This document shows, piece after piece, positions 9,124-17,342 of a DNA stretch of 64,000 nt. Source of the stretch: Wenjunlia vitaminophila DSM 41686 (GTDB lineage Bacteria; Actinomycetota; Actinomycetes; Streptomycetales; Streptomycetaceae). Both the position numbers and the translations under genes were made by a program. Under the pieces are notes generated by a model. The model was not told where the DNA came from, did no database searches, and was given only the letters and a program-made list of their open reading frames with translations. How positions within the stretch are numbered: the first letter of the stretch is position 1; each line of letters starts with the position of its first letter. The stretch spans positions 24,782 through 88,781 of the forward strand of contig NZ_KB904662.1 of the NCBI RefSeq assembly GCF_000380165.1. Direction: 5' to 3'.

Positions 9124-10824
9124 ATGGCCGACTCGACCAGGACCGCCACCGCCGAATCCGGCGCCGTCACCGAGCAGGAACGGGACGACGAGCTGCTCCA
9201 GGACGCCGAACGGCTGAGCAGCGCCCCCCGGGAGGAGGACCCCGGGGAGGGCCCCGGCCCGGTGGGCATCGGCCTGGTGGGCTGGCTGCGCTGGTTCTGG
9301 CGGCAGCTGACCTCGATGCGGGTCGCCCTGCTGCTGCTGTTCCTGCTCTCGATCGCCGCGATCCCCGGGTCGCTGGTCCCGCAGGAGGGCACGAGCGAGG
9401 GCCAGTTCAAGGTCCTGGAGTTCAAGGAGCAGCACCCGACGCTGGGGCCGCTCTACGATCGCCTGGGCCTGTTCGACGTGTACAGCTCCGCCTGGTTCTC
9501 AGCGATCTACATCCTGCTCTTCGTCTCCCTCGCCGGCTGCATCCTGCCGCGGAGCTGGCAGTTCTTCCAGGCGTTGCGCTCCAGGCCACCGGCCGCCCCG
9601 CGGAACCTCAGCCGGCTGCCGGTGCACACCACCTGGGAGACGGCCGTGGACCGCGACGAGGTGCTGGCCGCGGCGACGCGCATCCTGAAGCGGCGGCGGT
9701 TCCGGGCGCACCTCGGCGACGGGGCGGTGGCCGCGGAGAAGGGCTACCTGCGCGAGGCCGGCAACCTGGTCTTCCACATCTCGCTGTTCGGGCTGCTGGT
9801 GGCCGTCGCCCTCGGGCACCTGTTCAGCGCCTCGGGGAACAAGCTGGTGGTCGAGGGGGACGGGTTCGCGAACTCGCTCACCCAGTACGACGACTTCTCC
9901 TCCGGGCCGCTCTACGACGACGAGGCGGACCTCGACGCCTTCGGCTTCACCCTGGACGACTTCAGGTCGGCGTTCGAGGAGTCCGGCAGCCAGCGGGGCA
10001 CCGCCCGCAAGTTCGAGGCGGACCTTACCTACTGGACCGGCGACGGCGAGCGGACCAAGAAGACCACCATCAAGGTCAACTCACCGCTGAAGGTCGGCGG
10101 GACCAAGATCTACCTGGTGGGCTTCGGCTACGCCCCCGTGGTCACGGTCCGCGACGGTCAGGGCCAGGTCGCCTACCAGGGTCCGGTCGCCTGTCTCCCG
10201 CAGGACGCCAACACCACGTCCACCTGCGTGATCAAGGTTCCGGACTACGTGGACGAGAACGGGAAGAAGACCCAGCTCGGCTTCACCGGCACCTTCGTCC
10301 CCACCTTCGGCGGCGCCACGGAGCGCGGCATGGTCTCCCAGTTCCCCTCGCTGAAGTTCCCGGCGCTCTTCCTCACCGCCTACCGCGGTGACCTGGGCAT
10401 CGACTCGGGACTGCCGCAGAACGTCTACCAGCTCAAGACCAAGAACATGAAGCAGTTCAAGAAGGCCAACGGAGATCCGTTCGCCAAGTACCTGCTCCCC
10501 GAGGAGAAGATGGAGCTGCCGGGCGGGGCGGGGACGCTGGAGTTCACCGGGATCAAGGAGTACGCCCAGTTCGAGGTCAGTGAGAAGCCGGGCAAGGGGC
10601 TGGCGCTGGCCAGTGCCTCGCTGGCGTTGCTGGGACTGATCTGCTCGCTGTTCGTCCAGCGCCGCCGGGTGTGGGTCCGGGCGACCCCGACCGAGGGCGG
10701 CGGTACCGTCGTGTCGATGGCGGGGCTGGCCCGCAGTGAGTCGGCCAAGATCGCGGAAGAGCTCGCCGACATCGCCGTGGAACTGCACGACGACGCGGAG
10801 CCCAGCCGTTCGGAGAAGGAGTGA
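9124..10824 (+). CDS. resB: Cytochrome c biogenesis protein ResB
   Basis: A 566-residue membrane protein, the Ccs1/ResB half of the system II haem-delivery and ligation complex that works with CcsB. There is a charged N-terminal cytoplasmic extension, hydrophobic segments near residues 65-85 and 120-140, another near 215-235, a large extracytoplasmic domain, and a last membrane span near 495-515 with QRRRVWVR after it. The C-terminal tail is acidic. It lies 3 nt after ccdA and 3 nt before ccsB, all in one operon. Confidence 0.92.
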   Translation: MADSTRTATAESGAVTEQERDDELLQDAERLSSAPREEDPGEGPGPVGIGLVGWLRWFWRQLTSMRVALLLLFLLSIAAIPGSLVPQEGTSEGQFKVLEFKEQHPTLGPLYDRLGLFDVYSSAWFSAIYILLFVSLAGCILPRSWQFFQALRSRPPAAPRNLSRLPVHTTWETAVDRDEVLAAATRILKRRRFRAHLGDGAVAAEKGYLREAGNLVFHISLFGLLVAVALGHLFSASGNKLVVEGDGFANSLTQYDDFSSGPLYDDEADLDAFGFTLDDFRSAFEESGSQRGTARKFEADLTYWTGDGERTKKTTIKVNSPLKVGGTKIYLVGFGYAPVVTVRDGQGQVAYQGPVACLPQDANTTSTCVIKVPDYVDENGKKTQLGFTGTFVPTFGGATERGMVSQFPSLKFPALFLTAYRGDLGIDSGLPQNVYQLKTKNMKQFKKANGDPFAKYLLPEEKMELPGGAGTLEFTGIKEYAQFEVSEKPGKGLALASASLALLGLICSLFVQRRRVWVRATPTEGGGTVVSMAGLARSESAKIAEELADIAVELHDDAEPSRSEKE

Positions 10825-10827
10825 GAC

Positions 10828-11925
10828 GTGTTCGTCGCCGCCGAGGTCAATGACAACCTCGCCCAGATCAGCAATGTGTTGATGTACTCGGCGATGGCCG
10901 TGTACACCCTGTCGTTCCTGGCCCACTGCATGGAGTGGGTGTTCGGCAGCCGCAGTCGGGTCGCGGTGCAGTCCGCGGCGCTGGCCGCGGCCTCCCGGGC
11001 GTCCGAGGCGGCGGAGGCGGCGAAGGCCTCGGCGGTCTCGGTGACGGTGGCGACCCGGGGCGGGGGCACCATGACGCTGGAGCGGCCCCGGGTGGTGACC
11101 CGGTCCGCCGGCCGCCCGGCGAAGGACGGGCCCGGTGCCGCCGGCACCGACCAGCGGGCCGACGTGCTGGGCCGGATGGCGGTCTCCCTGACCGCGCTGG
11201 CCTTCGTGCTGCACTTCGGTTCCGTGGTGGCGCGCGGGGTCTCGGTCCAGCGTCCGCCGTGGGGCAACATGTACGAGTTCTCCACCGCGTTCTCGCTGAT
11301 GGCCGTCGGCACCTACCTGGGCCTGCTCCTCGCCAAGCGGCCGGTGCGCTGGCTCGGCCTGCCGGTGACCACGGCGGTGCTGCTCGACCTCGGCCTCGCG
11401 GTGAGCGTGCTGTACACCGAGTCGGACCAACTGGTGCCGGCCCTGGACTCGTACTGGCTGTGGATCCACGTCTCCACGGCGATCATCTCCGGCGCGGCCC
11501 TGTACCTGGGCGCGGTGGCGGCCGTGCTGTACCTGTTCAAGGACCGTTACGAGGCGGCGCGGCTGGCGGGACGCGACGGCGGGCGGCTCGCCACCGTCTG
11601 GCAGCGCCTCCCCTCCGCGGCATCCCTGGACAAGTTCGCCTACCGGGTCAACGCGCTGATCTTCCCGCTGTACACGTTCGCGATCATCGCCGGGGCGATC
11701 TGGGCGGAGGCCGCGTGGGGCCGCTACTGGGGCTGGGACCCCAAGGAGATCTGGTCCTTCGTCACCTGGGTCGGCTACGCCGCCTACCTGCACGCCAGGG
11801 CCACCGCCGGCTGGAAGGGCCGCCGGGCCGCCTACCTGGCCCTGATCGCCTTCGCCTGCTTCCTGTTCAACTACTACGGCGTCAACATCTTCATCACCGG
11901 CAAGCACTCCTACGCGGGAGTCTGA
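10828..11925 (+). CDS. ccsB: Cytochrome c biogenesis protein CcsB/ResC
   Basis: A 365-residue haem-handling membrane protein with several hydrophobic segments. The tryptophan-rich haem-binding signature is WGRYWGWDPKEIWSF near residue 295, followed by the family C-terminus FLFNYYGVNIF. A low-complexity Ala/Glu and Arg/Gly insert (about residues 45-110) separates the first span from the rest; it is common in actinomycete CcsB. With ResB it moves haem across the membrane and ligates it to apocytochromes. Last gene of the operon, with a hairpin just after it. Confidence 0.93.
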   Translation: MFVAAEVNDNLAQISNVLMYSAMAVYTLSFLAHCMEWVFGSRSRVAVQSAALAAASRASEAAEAAKASAVSVTVATRGGGTMTLERPRVVTRSAGRPAKDGPGAAGTDQRADVLGRMAVSLTALAFVLHFGSVVARGVSVQRPPWGNMYEFSTAFSLMAVGTYLGLLLAKRPVRWLGLPVTTAVLLDLGLAVSVLYTESDQLVPALDSYWLWIHVSTAIISGAALYLGAVAAVLYLFKDRYEAARLAGRDGGRLATVWQRLPSAASLDKFAYRVNALIFPLYTFAIIAGAIWAEAAWGRYWGWDPKEIWSFVTWVGYAAYLHARATAGWKGRRAAYLALIAFACFLFNYYGVNIFITGKHSYAGV

Positions 11926-11936
11926 CCCGGACCGTC

Positions 11937-11972
11937 ACCGGCCGCCGTCGGGTCCGCCCGGCGGCGGCCGGT
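11937..11972. terminator. Hairpin between convergent ccsB and PLDc_N genes
   Basis: A perfect 11-bp inverted repeat (11937-11947/11962-11972) with a 14-nt loop lies between the converging stops of ccsB (11925) and the small membrane protein gene (12012). Probably bidirectional. Confidence 0.65.
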
Positions 11973-12011
11973 TCGCGTCCGGGCGGGGAGCCCGCGCGGG
12001 CCCGCCGGCGC

Positions 12012-12317
12012 TCAGTGGGTGTCGTCCTCGTCCCGCTTCTTCTCCAGGGACCTGAGGAACTCGGGATTGTCGTCCGGGGCCACGAACCCGCCGGAGCCCG
12101 CCGGGCGGGGACCGAGGCGGGGAGCGAAGCCGCCGCGCTCGCGACCGGCGATCAGCCAGGCCACAGGTCCGATCAGCACCGTGCCGAACAGCAGGACGAT
12201 CAGGACCCAGGCGACCTTGGGCAGGTGCCGCACCTTGTCCTCCGGCGTGGTCAGGCAGTCGATGAACGCGTAGGTCCACAACGCCAGGACCAGCAGGATC
12301 GGCAGATACCTGGTCAT
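12012..12317 (-). CDS. Small membrane protein with PLD-nuclease N-terminal (PLDc_N) domain
   Basis: A 101-residue protein with two predicted membrane spans (about residues 5-22 and 37-57). Between them is a short DCLTTPEDKVRHLPK-type loop, the PLDc_N arrangement in which a charged loop separates two helices. The C-terminal tail is cytoplasmic and charged, ending SLEKKRDEDDTH. The ATG at 12317 gives a normal N-terminus (MTRYLPILL) and is preceded by GAAGGACC; longer starts add a Pro-rich leader. It is divergent from the menaquinone decarboxylase gene, a position also seen in Streptomyces. Function unknown. Confidence 0.75.
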   Translation of the reverse strand: MTRYLPILLVLALWTYAFIDCLTTPEDKVRHLPKVAWVLIVLLFGTVLIGPVAWLIAGRERGGFAPRLGPRPAGSGGFVAPDDNPEFLRSLEKKRDEDDTH

Positions 12318-12424
12318 GGTGGTCACCGGTCCTTCGTGAGTGGGGGTCTGGCCGGAGTCGCGAGGGGCCGGAGGATGGCCCCTGCCGTCCGGTCCAGGGT
12401 AGTCGGTGTCGGATACTGACACCT

Positions 12425-13876
12425 ATGGCATACGACGATCTTCGGGGGTTCCTGCGGGCGCTGGAGCGGGACGGCGACCTGAAACGTGTGAAGGCCGAGG
12501 TCGATCCCCACCTGGAGGTGGGGGAGATCGTGGACCGGGTGAACAAGGCCGGCGGCCCCGCCCTGCTCTTCGAGAACGTCCGGGGATCGGACATGCCGCT
12601 GGCGATGAACGTGTACGGCACGGACCGCCGACTGCTCAAGGCCCTGGGACTGGCCTCCTACACCGCACTGGGCGACAAGATCGCCGGACTGGTCAGACCG
12701 GAGCTCCCCCAGGGCTTCACCGGGATCAGGGAGGCGTTCGGCAAGCTGGCCGGGGTGTCCCACGTGCCGCCGAAGAAGGTCAAGGACGCCCCCGTCCAGG
12801 AGGTGGTGGTCACCGGGGACCAGGTGGACCTGGACCGACTGCCCGCGCTGTTCACCTGGCCGAAGGACGGCGGGTCCTTCTTCAACCTCGGCCTCACCCA
12901 CACCAAGGACCCGGACACCGGGGTGCGCAACCTCGGCCTGTACCGGCTCCAGCGGCACGACTCCCGCACCATCGGGATGCACTGGCAGATCCACAAGGAC
13001 TCCAGGAACCACTACCAGGTGGCCGCCCGGCGCGGTGAGCGACTGCCCGTGGCCATCGCCTTCGGGTGCCCGCCGGCCGTCACCTACGCCGCCACCGCCC
13101 CGCTGCCCAGCGACATCGACGAGTACCTGTTCGCCGGGTTCGTGCAGGGCAAGCGGGTGGAGATGGTGGACTGCCGGACCGTTCCGCTCCAGGTGCCGGC
13201 CAACGCCGAGGTGGTGCTCGAGGGCTGGCTCGAACCGGGACGGATGCTCCCCGAGGGGCCGTTCGGCGACCACACCGGCTTCTACACCCCGCAGGAGCCC
13301 TTCCCCGCGCTGCGCATCGACTGCGTGACCAGCAGGCGCCGTCCGCTGTTCCAGTCCATCGTGGTCGGCCGGCCGCCGACCGAGGACGGGCCGCTGGGCA
13401 AGGCCACCGAACGGTTCTTCCTCCCGCTGCTGAAGGTCGTCGTGCCGGACGTGGTGGACTACGACCTGCCCGAGGCCGGCGCCTTCCACAACTGCGCCAT
13501 CGTCTCCATCGACAAGCGCTACCCCAAGCACGCCCAGAAGGTGATGCACGCCATCTGGGGGGCGCACATGATGTCGCTGACCAAGCTCATCATCGTCGTG
13601 GACGCCGACTGCGACGTCCACGACTACCAGGAGGTCGCCTGGCGGGCCTTCGGCAACGTGGACTACGCCCGCGACCTGCTGCTCACCGAGGGGCCGGTGG
13701 ACCACCTCGACCACGCCTCCTACCAGCAGTTCTGGGGCGGCAAGGCGGGCATCGACGCCACCGCCAAGCTGCCCGAGGAGGGCTACACCCGGGACGGCGG
13801 TTGGCCGGAGATGATCGTCTCCGATCCGGCCACCGCCGAGCTGGTCGCCAGACGCTGGCACGAGTACGGCCTTTGA
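12425..13876 (+). CDS. UbiD-family decarboxylase, probable menaquinone pathway
   Basis: A 483-residue UbiD-type decarboxylase, which uses prenylated FMN to decarboxylate an aromatic acid. In futalosine-pathway actinomycetes this gene is assigned to decarboxylation of the 6-naphthoate intermediate or its prenylated form. Family features include the N-terminal DLRGFLRALERDGDLKRV, the IGMHWQIHKDSRNHY metal/cofactor region and PEGPFGDHTGFY, which carries the catalytic Glu. It is followed 13 nt later by a UbiA-type prenyltransferase, and the UbiX partner that makes prenyl-FMN lies at 20016. MqnA, MqnE and MqnC are also in this window; MqnB and MqnD are not. Confidence 0.9.
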   Translation: MAYDDLRGFLRALERDGDLKRVKAEVDPHLEVGEIVDRVNKAGGPALLFENVRGSDMPLAMNVYGTDRRLLKALGLASYTALGDKIAGLVRPELPQGFTGIREAFGKLAGVSHVPPKKVKDAPVQEVVVTGDQVDLDRLPALFTWPKDGGSFFNLGLTHTKDPDTGVRNLGLYRLQRHDSRTIGMHWQIHKDSRNHYQVAARRGERLPVAIAFGCPPAVTYAATAPLPSDIDEYLFAGFVQGKRVEMVDCRTVPLQVPANAEVVLEGWLEPGRMLPEGPFGDHTGFYTPQEPFPALRIDCVTSRRRPLFQSIVVGRPPTEDGPLGKATERFFLPLLKVVVPDVVDYDLPEAGAFHNCAIVSIDKRYPKHAQKVMHAIWGAHMMSLTKLIIVVDADCDVHDYQEVAWRAFGNVDYARDLLLTEGPVDHLDHASYQQFWGGKAGIDATAKLPEEGYTRDGGWPEMIVSDPATAELVARRWHEYGL

Positions 13877-13889
13877 GTCAGGAGGCAGT

Positions 13890-14810
13890 GTGAGCACCAA
13901 GTCAGTGACCGAGGGGCTGGTGGGCCCGGAGCCACGCCCCGGTCGGCTGCGCGCGTTCCTGCGGGTGGTGAAGATCGAGCACTCGATCTTCGCCCTCCCG
14001 TTCGCCTACATCGGCTGCCTCACGGCCATGCTGCTCGACGACGAGTCGGTGCACTGGGCGGAACTGGGCCTGGTGACCGTCGCCATGGTGGGGCTGCGCA
14101 CCTTCGCCATGGCGGCCAACCGGATCATCGACCGGGAGATCGACGCGCGCAACCCCAGGACCGCCGGCCGCGAACTGGCCACCGGCGCGCTGTCCGCGCG
14201 CAGCGCCTGGGTCGGGGCGCTGGTCGCCATGGTGGTCTTCCTCGGTGCCGCAGCGCTGCTCAACCCGCTGTGCCTGGCGCTCTCGCCCCTGGCCGTGCTG
14301 CCCATGGTGGTCTACCCGTACGGCAAGCGGTTCACCGACTACCCCCACGCCATCCTCGGCCTGGCCCAGTCGATCGGCCCGATCGGTGCCTGGTTCGCGG
14401 TCACCGGCGCCTGGTCCTGGGACCCGGTCCTGCTGGGCATGGCGGTGGGCATCTGGATCGGCGGCTTCGACCTGATCTACGCCTGCCAGGACGTGGCCGC
14501 CGACCGCACCCAGGGGGTGCGCAGCGTCCCCGCCCGGTTCGGGGTGGCGGGCGCGCTGGTCGGCGCGCGGGTCTGCCACGCGGTCACGGCGGTGCTGTTG
14601 GTGTGGTTCGGCGTCGCCACGGACGCGGGCGTCGCGTGGTGGGTGGGCGTCGTGGTGGTCGTGGTGGGGCTGGTCTACGAGCACACGCTGGTCAGGCCGG
14701 ACGACCTGTCCCGGGTCAACCAGGCCTTCTTCACCGTGAACAGCGTGATCGGCGTGGCGCTCTTCGCGTTCGCCCTGCTCGACCTGGTCCTGCGCGGCCT
14801 GCGCGGCTGA
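13890..14810 (+). CDS. mqnP: UbiA-family prenyltransferase (MqnP-like)
   Basis: A 306-residue polytopic enzyme that attaches a polyprenyl chain to the naphthoate ring during menaquinone synthesis. The first Asp-rich motif is NRIIDREIDARNPRT near residue 75, and the second is DLIYACQDVAADR near residue 190; both coordinate Mg-diphosphate. Eight or nine hydrophobic helices are visible. It starts at GTG with AGGAG upstream and is coupled closely to the UbiD-like gene. The name follows the futalosine-pathway convention and is based on family and context. Confidence 0.88.
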   Translation: MSTKSVTEGLVGPEPRPGRLRAFLRVVKIEHSIFALPFAYIGCLTAMLLDDESVHWAELGLVTVAMVGLRTFAMAANRIIDREIDARNPRTAGRELATGALSARSAWVGALVAMVVFLGAAALLNPLCLALSPLAVLPMVVYPYGKRFTDYPHAILGLAQSIGPIGAWFAVTGAWSWDPVLLGMAVGIWIGGFDLIYACQDVAADRTQGVRSVPARFGVAGALVGARVCHAVTAVLLVWFGVATDAGVAWWVGVVVVVVGLVYEHTLVRPDDLSRVNQAFFTVNSVIGVALFAFALLDLVLRGLRG

Positions 14811-14920
14811 GGCGGGGGCGTCCCCCGCGCTGGCCCTTATGGGTTAGGGACCGTGCGTGTCCCGCACGGCCTGGTGCCCGGTGACGGCGGCCGTTGGCAT
14901 CGTGGCGGTGAGGTGAGTGC

Positions 14921-15403
14921 ATGATCTCCGTTCTCGAAGTCACCTGGTGGTGGGGGACGTGCGTGGGCGTCTGGCTCGTCACGTTGTCGTCGGTGACACC
15001 GGCCGAGCTCGCGGTGGCCACCGTGTGCGGTCTGCCCTGCGCGGTGGCCGCACGAGTGGTGCGCAAGGCGGTCCGGGGGCGTTGGCGTCCGCGCCTCCGC
15101 TGGTGTTCCTGGGCGGTGGCGCTCCCCGCCTCGGTGGTGGTGGACACCGTGCGGGTGTTCCAGCAGGCGGCCCGCCGCTCCTGGCACCGACGCCGGCCGG
15201 AGGCCGAGGGCACGTGGAGGCGGACGCCACTGCCGGAGGACGTCGAGGGGGCCACCGCGGCTGCCCGTCGGGCCCTGGCCACGCTGGCGATCTCCGCCAC
15301 ACCCGGGACCTACGTGGTGGACGGTGACCGCTCCGGGCCGCACCTGCTGGTCCACTCCCTGACCGCGTCGCCCAGCCGGACGGAGCGGGTGATCGCCCGG
15401 TGA
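14921..15403 (+). CDS. MrpE/MnhE-type (MbhA-like) antiporter subunit
   Basis: A 160-residue membrane protein at the head of a seven-gene cation-translocation operon. It has an N-terminal hydrophobic hairpin (about residues 5-40), a third span near 60-80, then a cytoplasmic domain with ATLAISATPGTYVV, the hallmark C-terminal segment of MrpE/MbhA subunits. It overlaps the next gene by 4 nt (GTGA). About 110 bp separate it from the prenyltransferase gene, enough for its own promoter. In the Mrp/MBH family this subunit is part of the membrane sodium/proton module. Confidence 0.88.
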   Translation: MISVLEVTWWWGTCVGVWLVTLSSVTPAELAVATVCGLPCAVAARVVRKAVRGRWRPRLRWCSWAVALPASVVVDTVRVFQQAARRSWHRRRPEAEGTWRRTPLPEDVEGATAAARRALATLAISATPGTYVVDGDRSGPHLLVHSLTASPSRTERVIAR

Positions 15404-15663
15404 ACGCCTGGCTGTGGTGCGCCAACGTGTTGTTGGCGGGTGGCCTCGGCCCGGCCGCCTGGCTGGGGATGCGCGGCGATCCGGTCCGCCGGCTGGTGGG
15501 GTTGGAACTCGGCGGGGTGGTGGCGACCCTGTTGCTCCTGGTGTTCCCCCAGGCACTCGGCCAACCGTCGTACCTCATCGTGCCGCTGGTCATGGCCCTG
15601 CTCACCTTCGTCGGCACGCTGGTCTTCACCCGGCTCCTCGCACCGCGACCGGCCGGAACATGA
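15400..15663 (+). CDS. MrpF/MnhF-type (MbhB-like) antiporter subunit
   Basis: An 87-residue protein with three hydrophobic helices and the GMRGDPVRRLVGLELGGVV loop typical of MrpF/MbhB, in which a short charged segment leads into the second helix. It overlaps the genes on both sides by 4 nt, so it is translationally coupled within the operon. Small structural membrane subunit of the Mrp/MBH cation module. Confidence 0.85.
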   Translation: MNAWLWCANVLLAGGLGPAAWLGMRGDPVRRLVGLELGGVVATLLLLVFPQALGQPSYLIVPLVMALLTFVGTLVFTRLLAPRPAGT

Positions 15664-15959
15664 CGGCCGAGGACGTCCGGCACGTGGTGGCGGTCGGCCT
15701 GGCCGCGGCCGGCACCGGGGTCGTGGTCCTCTCGGCCCTGGCCGCGCTGACCATGCGCGAGGTCTACGGAAGGCTCCACTTCCTCACACCGGTCACGTCG
15801 CTGGGCGCGCCGCTGATCGGCGTGGCGCTGGCGGTCGAGAACGGATGGGGGTTGACGGCCGCGCTGGACCTGCTCACCGCCGGGCTGCTGACGGTGACCG
15901 GGCCGGCGCTCGCAGCGGCCACGGGCAGGGTGGCGGCGCACCACGACGGCCTGCGGTGA
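15660..15959 (+). CDS. MrpG/MnhG-type (MbhC-like) antiporter subunit
   Basis: A 99-residue, three-helix protein with the MrpG/MbhC signature LTMREVYGRLHFLTPVTSLG, where a conserved RLH segment follows the first helix. The ATG at 15660 overlaps the stop of the preceding subunit by 4 nt, which fixes the start. Part of the E-F-G block that is conserved in Mrp antiporters and in membrane-bound hydrogenase ion modules. Confidence 0.85.
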   Translation: MTAEDVRHVVAVGLAAAGTGVVVLSALAALTMREVYGRLHFLTPVTSLGAPLIGVALAVENGWGLTAALDLLTAGLLTVTGPALAAATGRVAAHHDGLR

Positions 15960-15968
15960 GGGGTCCAG

Positions 15969-16241
15969 GTGACCCCCCTGATCGTCATGTCCCTCGCCCT
16001 CGTCGCGGTGTTGGGTACCGCGGTGGTCCTGACGAACGAGCCCGAGCGGCAGGCGGTCACGCTCTCGCTGTTCGGGCTCTCCCTCACCGTTCTGTTCGTC
16101 GTCCTCCAGGGGCCCGACGTCGCGTTGTCCCAGCTCGGGGTGGGGGCGGCGGTGGTGCCGTTGATGGTGATGCTGGCCATCCGCCGGATGCGGCGTGACC
16201 AGGAGCGGGAGGCGGACGGCCGCGGGGAGGCCGGGGAATGA
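15969..16241 (+). CDS. MbhD-like subunit (DUF4040, equals part of MrpA C-terminus)
   Basis: A 90-residue, three-helix protein matching the MbhD/DUF4040 unit that in standard Mrp antiporters is fused into the C-terminal part of MrpA. The hallmark is QGPDVALSQLGVGAAVVPLM, which contains the conserved DVALxQ motif. Here it is a free-standing gene, as in archaeal membrane-bound hydrogenase operons. It starts at GTG 9 nt after the MrpG-like gene and overlaps the next gene by 4 nt. Confidence 0.85.
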   Translation: MTPLIVMSLALVAVLGTAVVLTNEPERQAVTLSLFGLSLTVLFVVLQGPDVALSQLGVGAAVVPLMVMLAIRRMRRDQEREADGRGEAGE

Positions 16242-16996
16242 GCAGCCGCGGCCGGCTCGCCCTGTTCCTGCTGGGTGCCGCGGGTGTGGCGGTGCTGTTC
16301 GCGACGGCCTTCCTCGGCATGCCCGCCTTCGGGAGCGAGGACCACCCCTACCGGGACCTCGCCGTTCCCGCCGCGGTGCGGCACGCCACCGCCAACGTCG
16401 TGTCCTCGGTCAACTTCGACCAGCGGGGCATCGACACCTTCGGGGAGGAGACCATCGTCCTCGGGTCGGTGATCGGTGTGGCGGCACTCCTGCGCCCCGC
16501 CCAGCGGGAGAGCGAGCAGCGCCCGCCGCCGGACCGGCACAGGCTGGAATCGACGACCCTGCTCGGGTACGTGCTGCTGCCCGTGACGCTGGTCGTCGGC
16601 CTCGACGTCGTGGCACACGGGCACGTCTCACCCGGCGGGGGCTTCCAGGGAGGCGTCATCCTGGCGACCGGGTTCCACCTGCTCTACCTGGCGGGGAGCT
16701 ACCAAGCCCTGGCCCGGCTGCGGCCCGTGGAGATCTTCGACCGTGGTGAGGCGCTCGGTGCCGGCCTGTTCGGCGTGCTCGGCGCGGCCGGCCTCGCGGC
16801 GACCGGAGCCTTCCTCGCCAACGTCATCCCCACCGGATCGTTCGGCCAACTGTTCTCGGGCGGAACGGTCCCCGTTCTCAACGTGCTGGTGGGGCTGGAG
16901 GTGAGCTGCGGCGCCGTGGTCCTGCTCACCCACTTCTTCACCGAGGCCATCACCCTCTCGGTGGGCGGCCGGCGGGAGCGGGGAGGCGGCACGTGA
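16238..16996 (+). CDS. MbhE-MbhF (MrpA-tail/MrpB) fusion subunit
   Basis: A 252-residue membrane protein with two family units. Residues 1-90 match MbhE, with NVVSSVNFDQRGIDTFGEET, the loop normally at the very end of MrpA. From about 105 onward it matches MrpB/MbhF, with GHVSPGGGFQGGVILATGFH. This fusion explains why no separate MrpA tail is present. It overlaps both neighbours by 4 nt. It belongs to the membrane cation-translocating module. Confidence 0.85.
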   Translation: MSSRGRLALFLLGAAGVAVLFATAFLGMPAFGSEDHPYRDLAVPAAVRHATANVVSSVNFDQRGIDTFGEETIVLGSVIGVAALLRPAQRESEQRPPPDRHRLESTTLLGYVLLPVTLVVGLDVVAHGHVSPGGGFQGGVILATGFHLLYLAGSYQALARLRPVEIFDRGEALGAGLFGVLGAAGLAATGAFLANVIPTGSFGQLFSGGTVPVLNVLVGLEVSCGAVVLLTHFFTEAITLSVGGRRERGGGT

Positions 16997-17340
16997 ACCT
17001 GTACGCCTACGGGGTCGCCGGCTGGCTGCTGCTGGTCGGAGCGTTCGGCGTCGTCCGCAGCGCCAACCTGGTGCACGCCGTCGTGTCGTTGTCCGTGGCC
17101 CAGTCGGGCACCTACGTGCTGCTGCTGTGCGTCGGCTACCAGAGGGCCGCCGGCGCGCCGGTCTTCGGCTCGACGCTCCGGCCCAGCACACGGGTGACCG
17201 ATCCGGTGGTGCAGGCGATGACCCTCACGGACATCGTCGTCTCCGCGACCGTCACCGCGCTGCTGTTGGCCACCGCCGTCCAGGTGCACAAGCAGCAGGG
17301 CACCGTGGACCCCAACCGGCTGTCCGCGCTGAAGGGCTGA
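16993..17340 (+). CDS. MrpC/MnhC-type (MbhG, NuoK-like) subunit
   Basis: A 115-residue, three-helix protein related to NuoK. It contains GVVRSANLVHAVVSLSVAQSGTY and the TDPVVQAMTLTDIVVSAT segment that identifies MrpC/MbhG, with the conserved glutamate or aspartate positions of the proton path in the second and third helices. It begins at GTG, overlapping the previous gene by 4 nt. The last subunit starts 2 nt after its stop. Confidence 0.85.
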   Translation: MNLYAYGVAGWLLLVGAFGVVRSANLVHAVVSLSVAQSGTYVLLLCVGYQRAAGAPVFGSTLRPSTRVTDPVVQAMTLTDIVVSATVTALLLATAVQVHKQQGTVDPNRLSALKG

Positions 17341-17342
17341 CG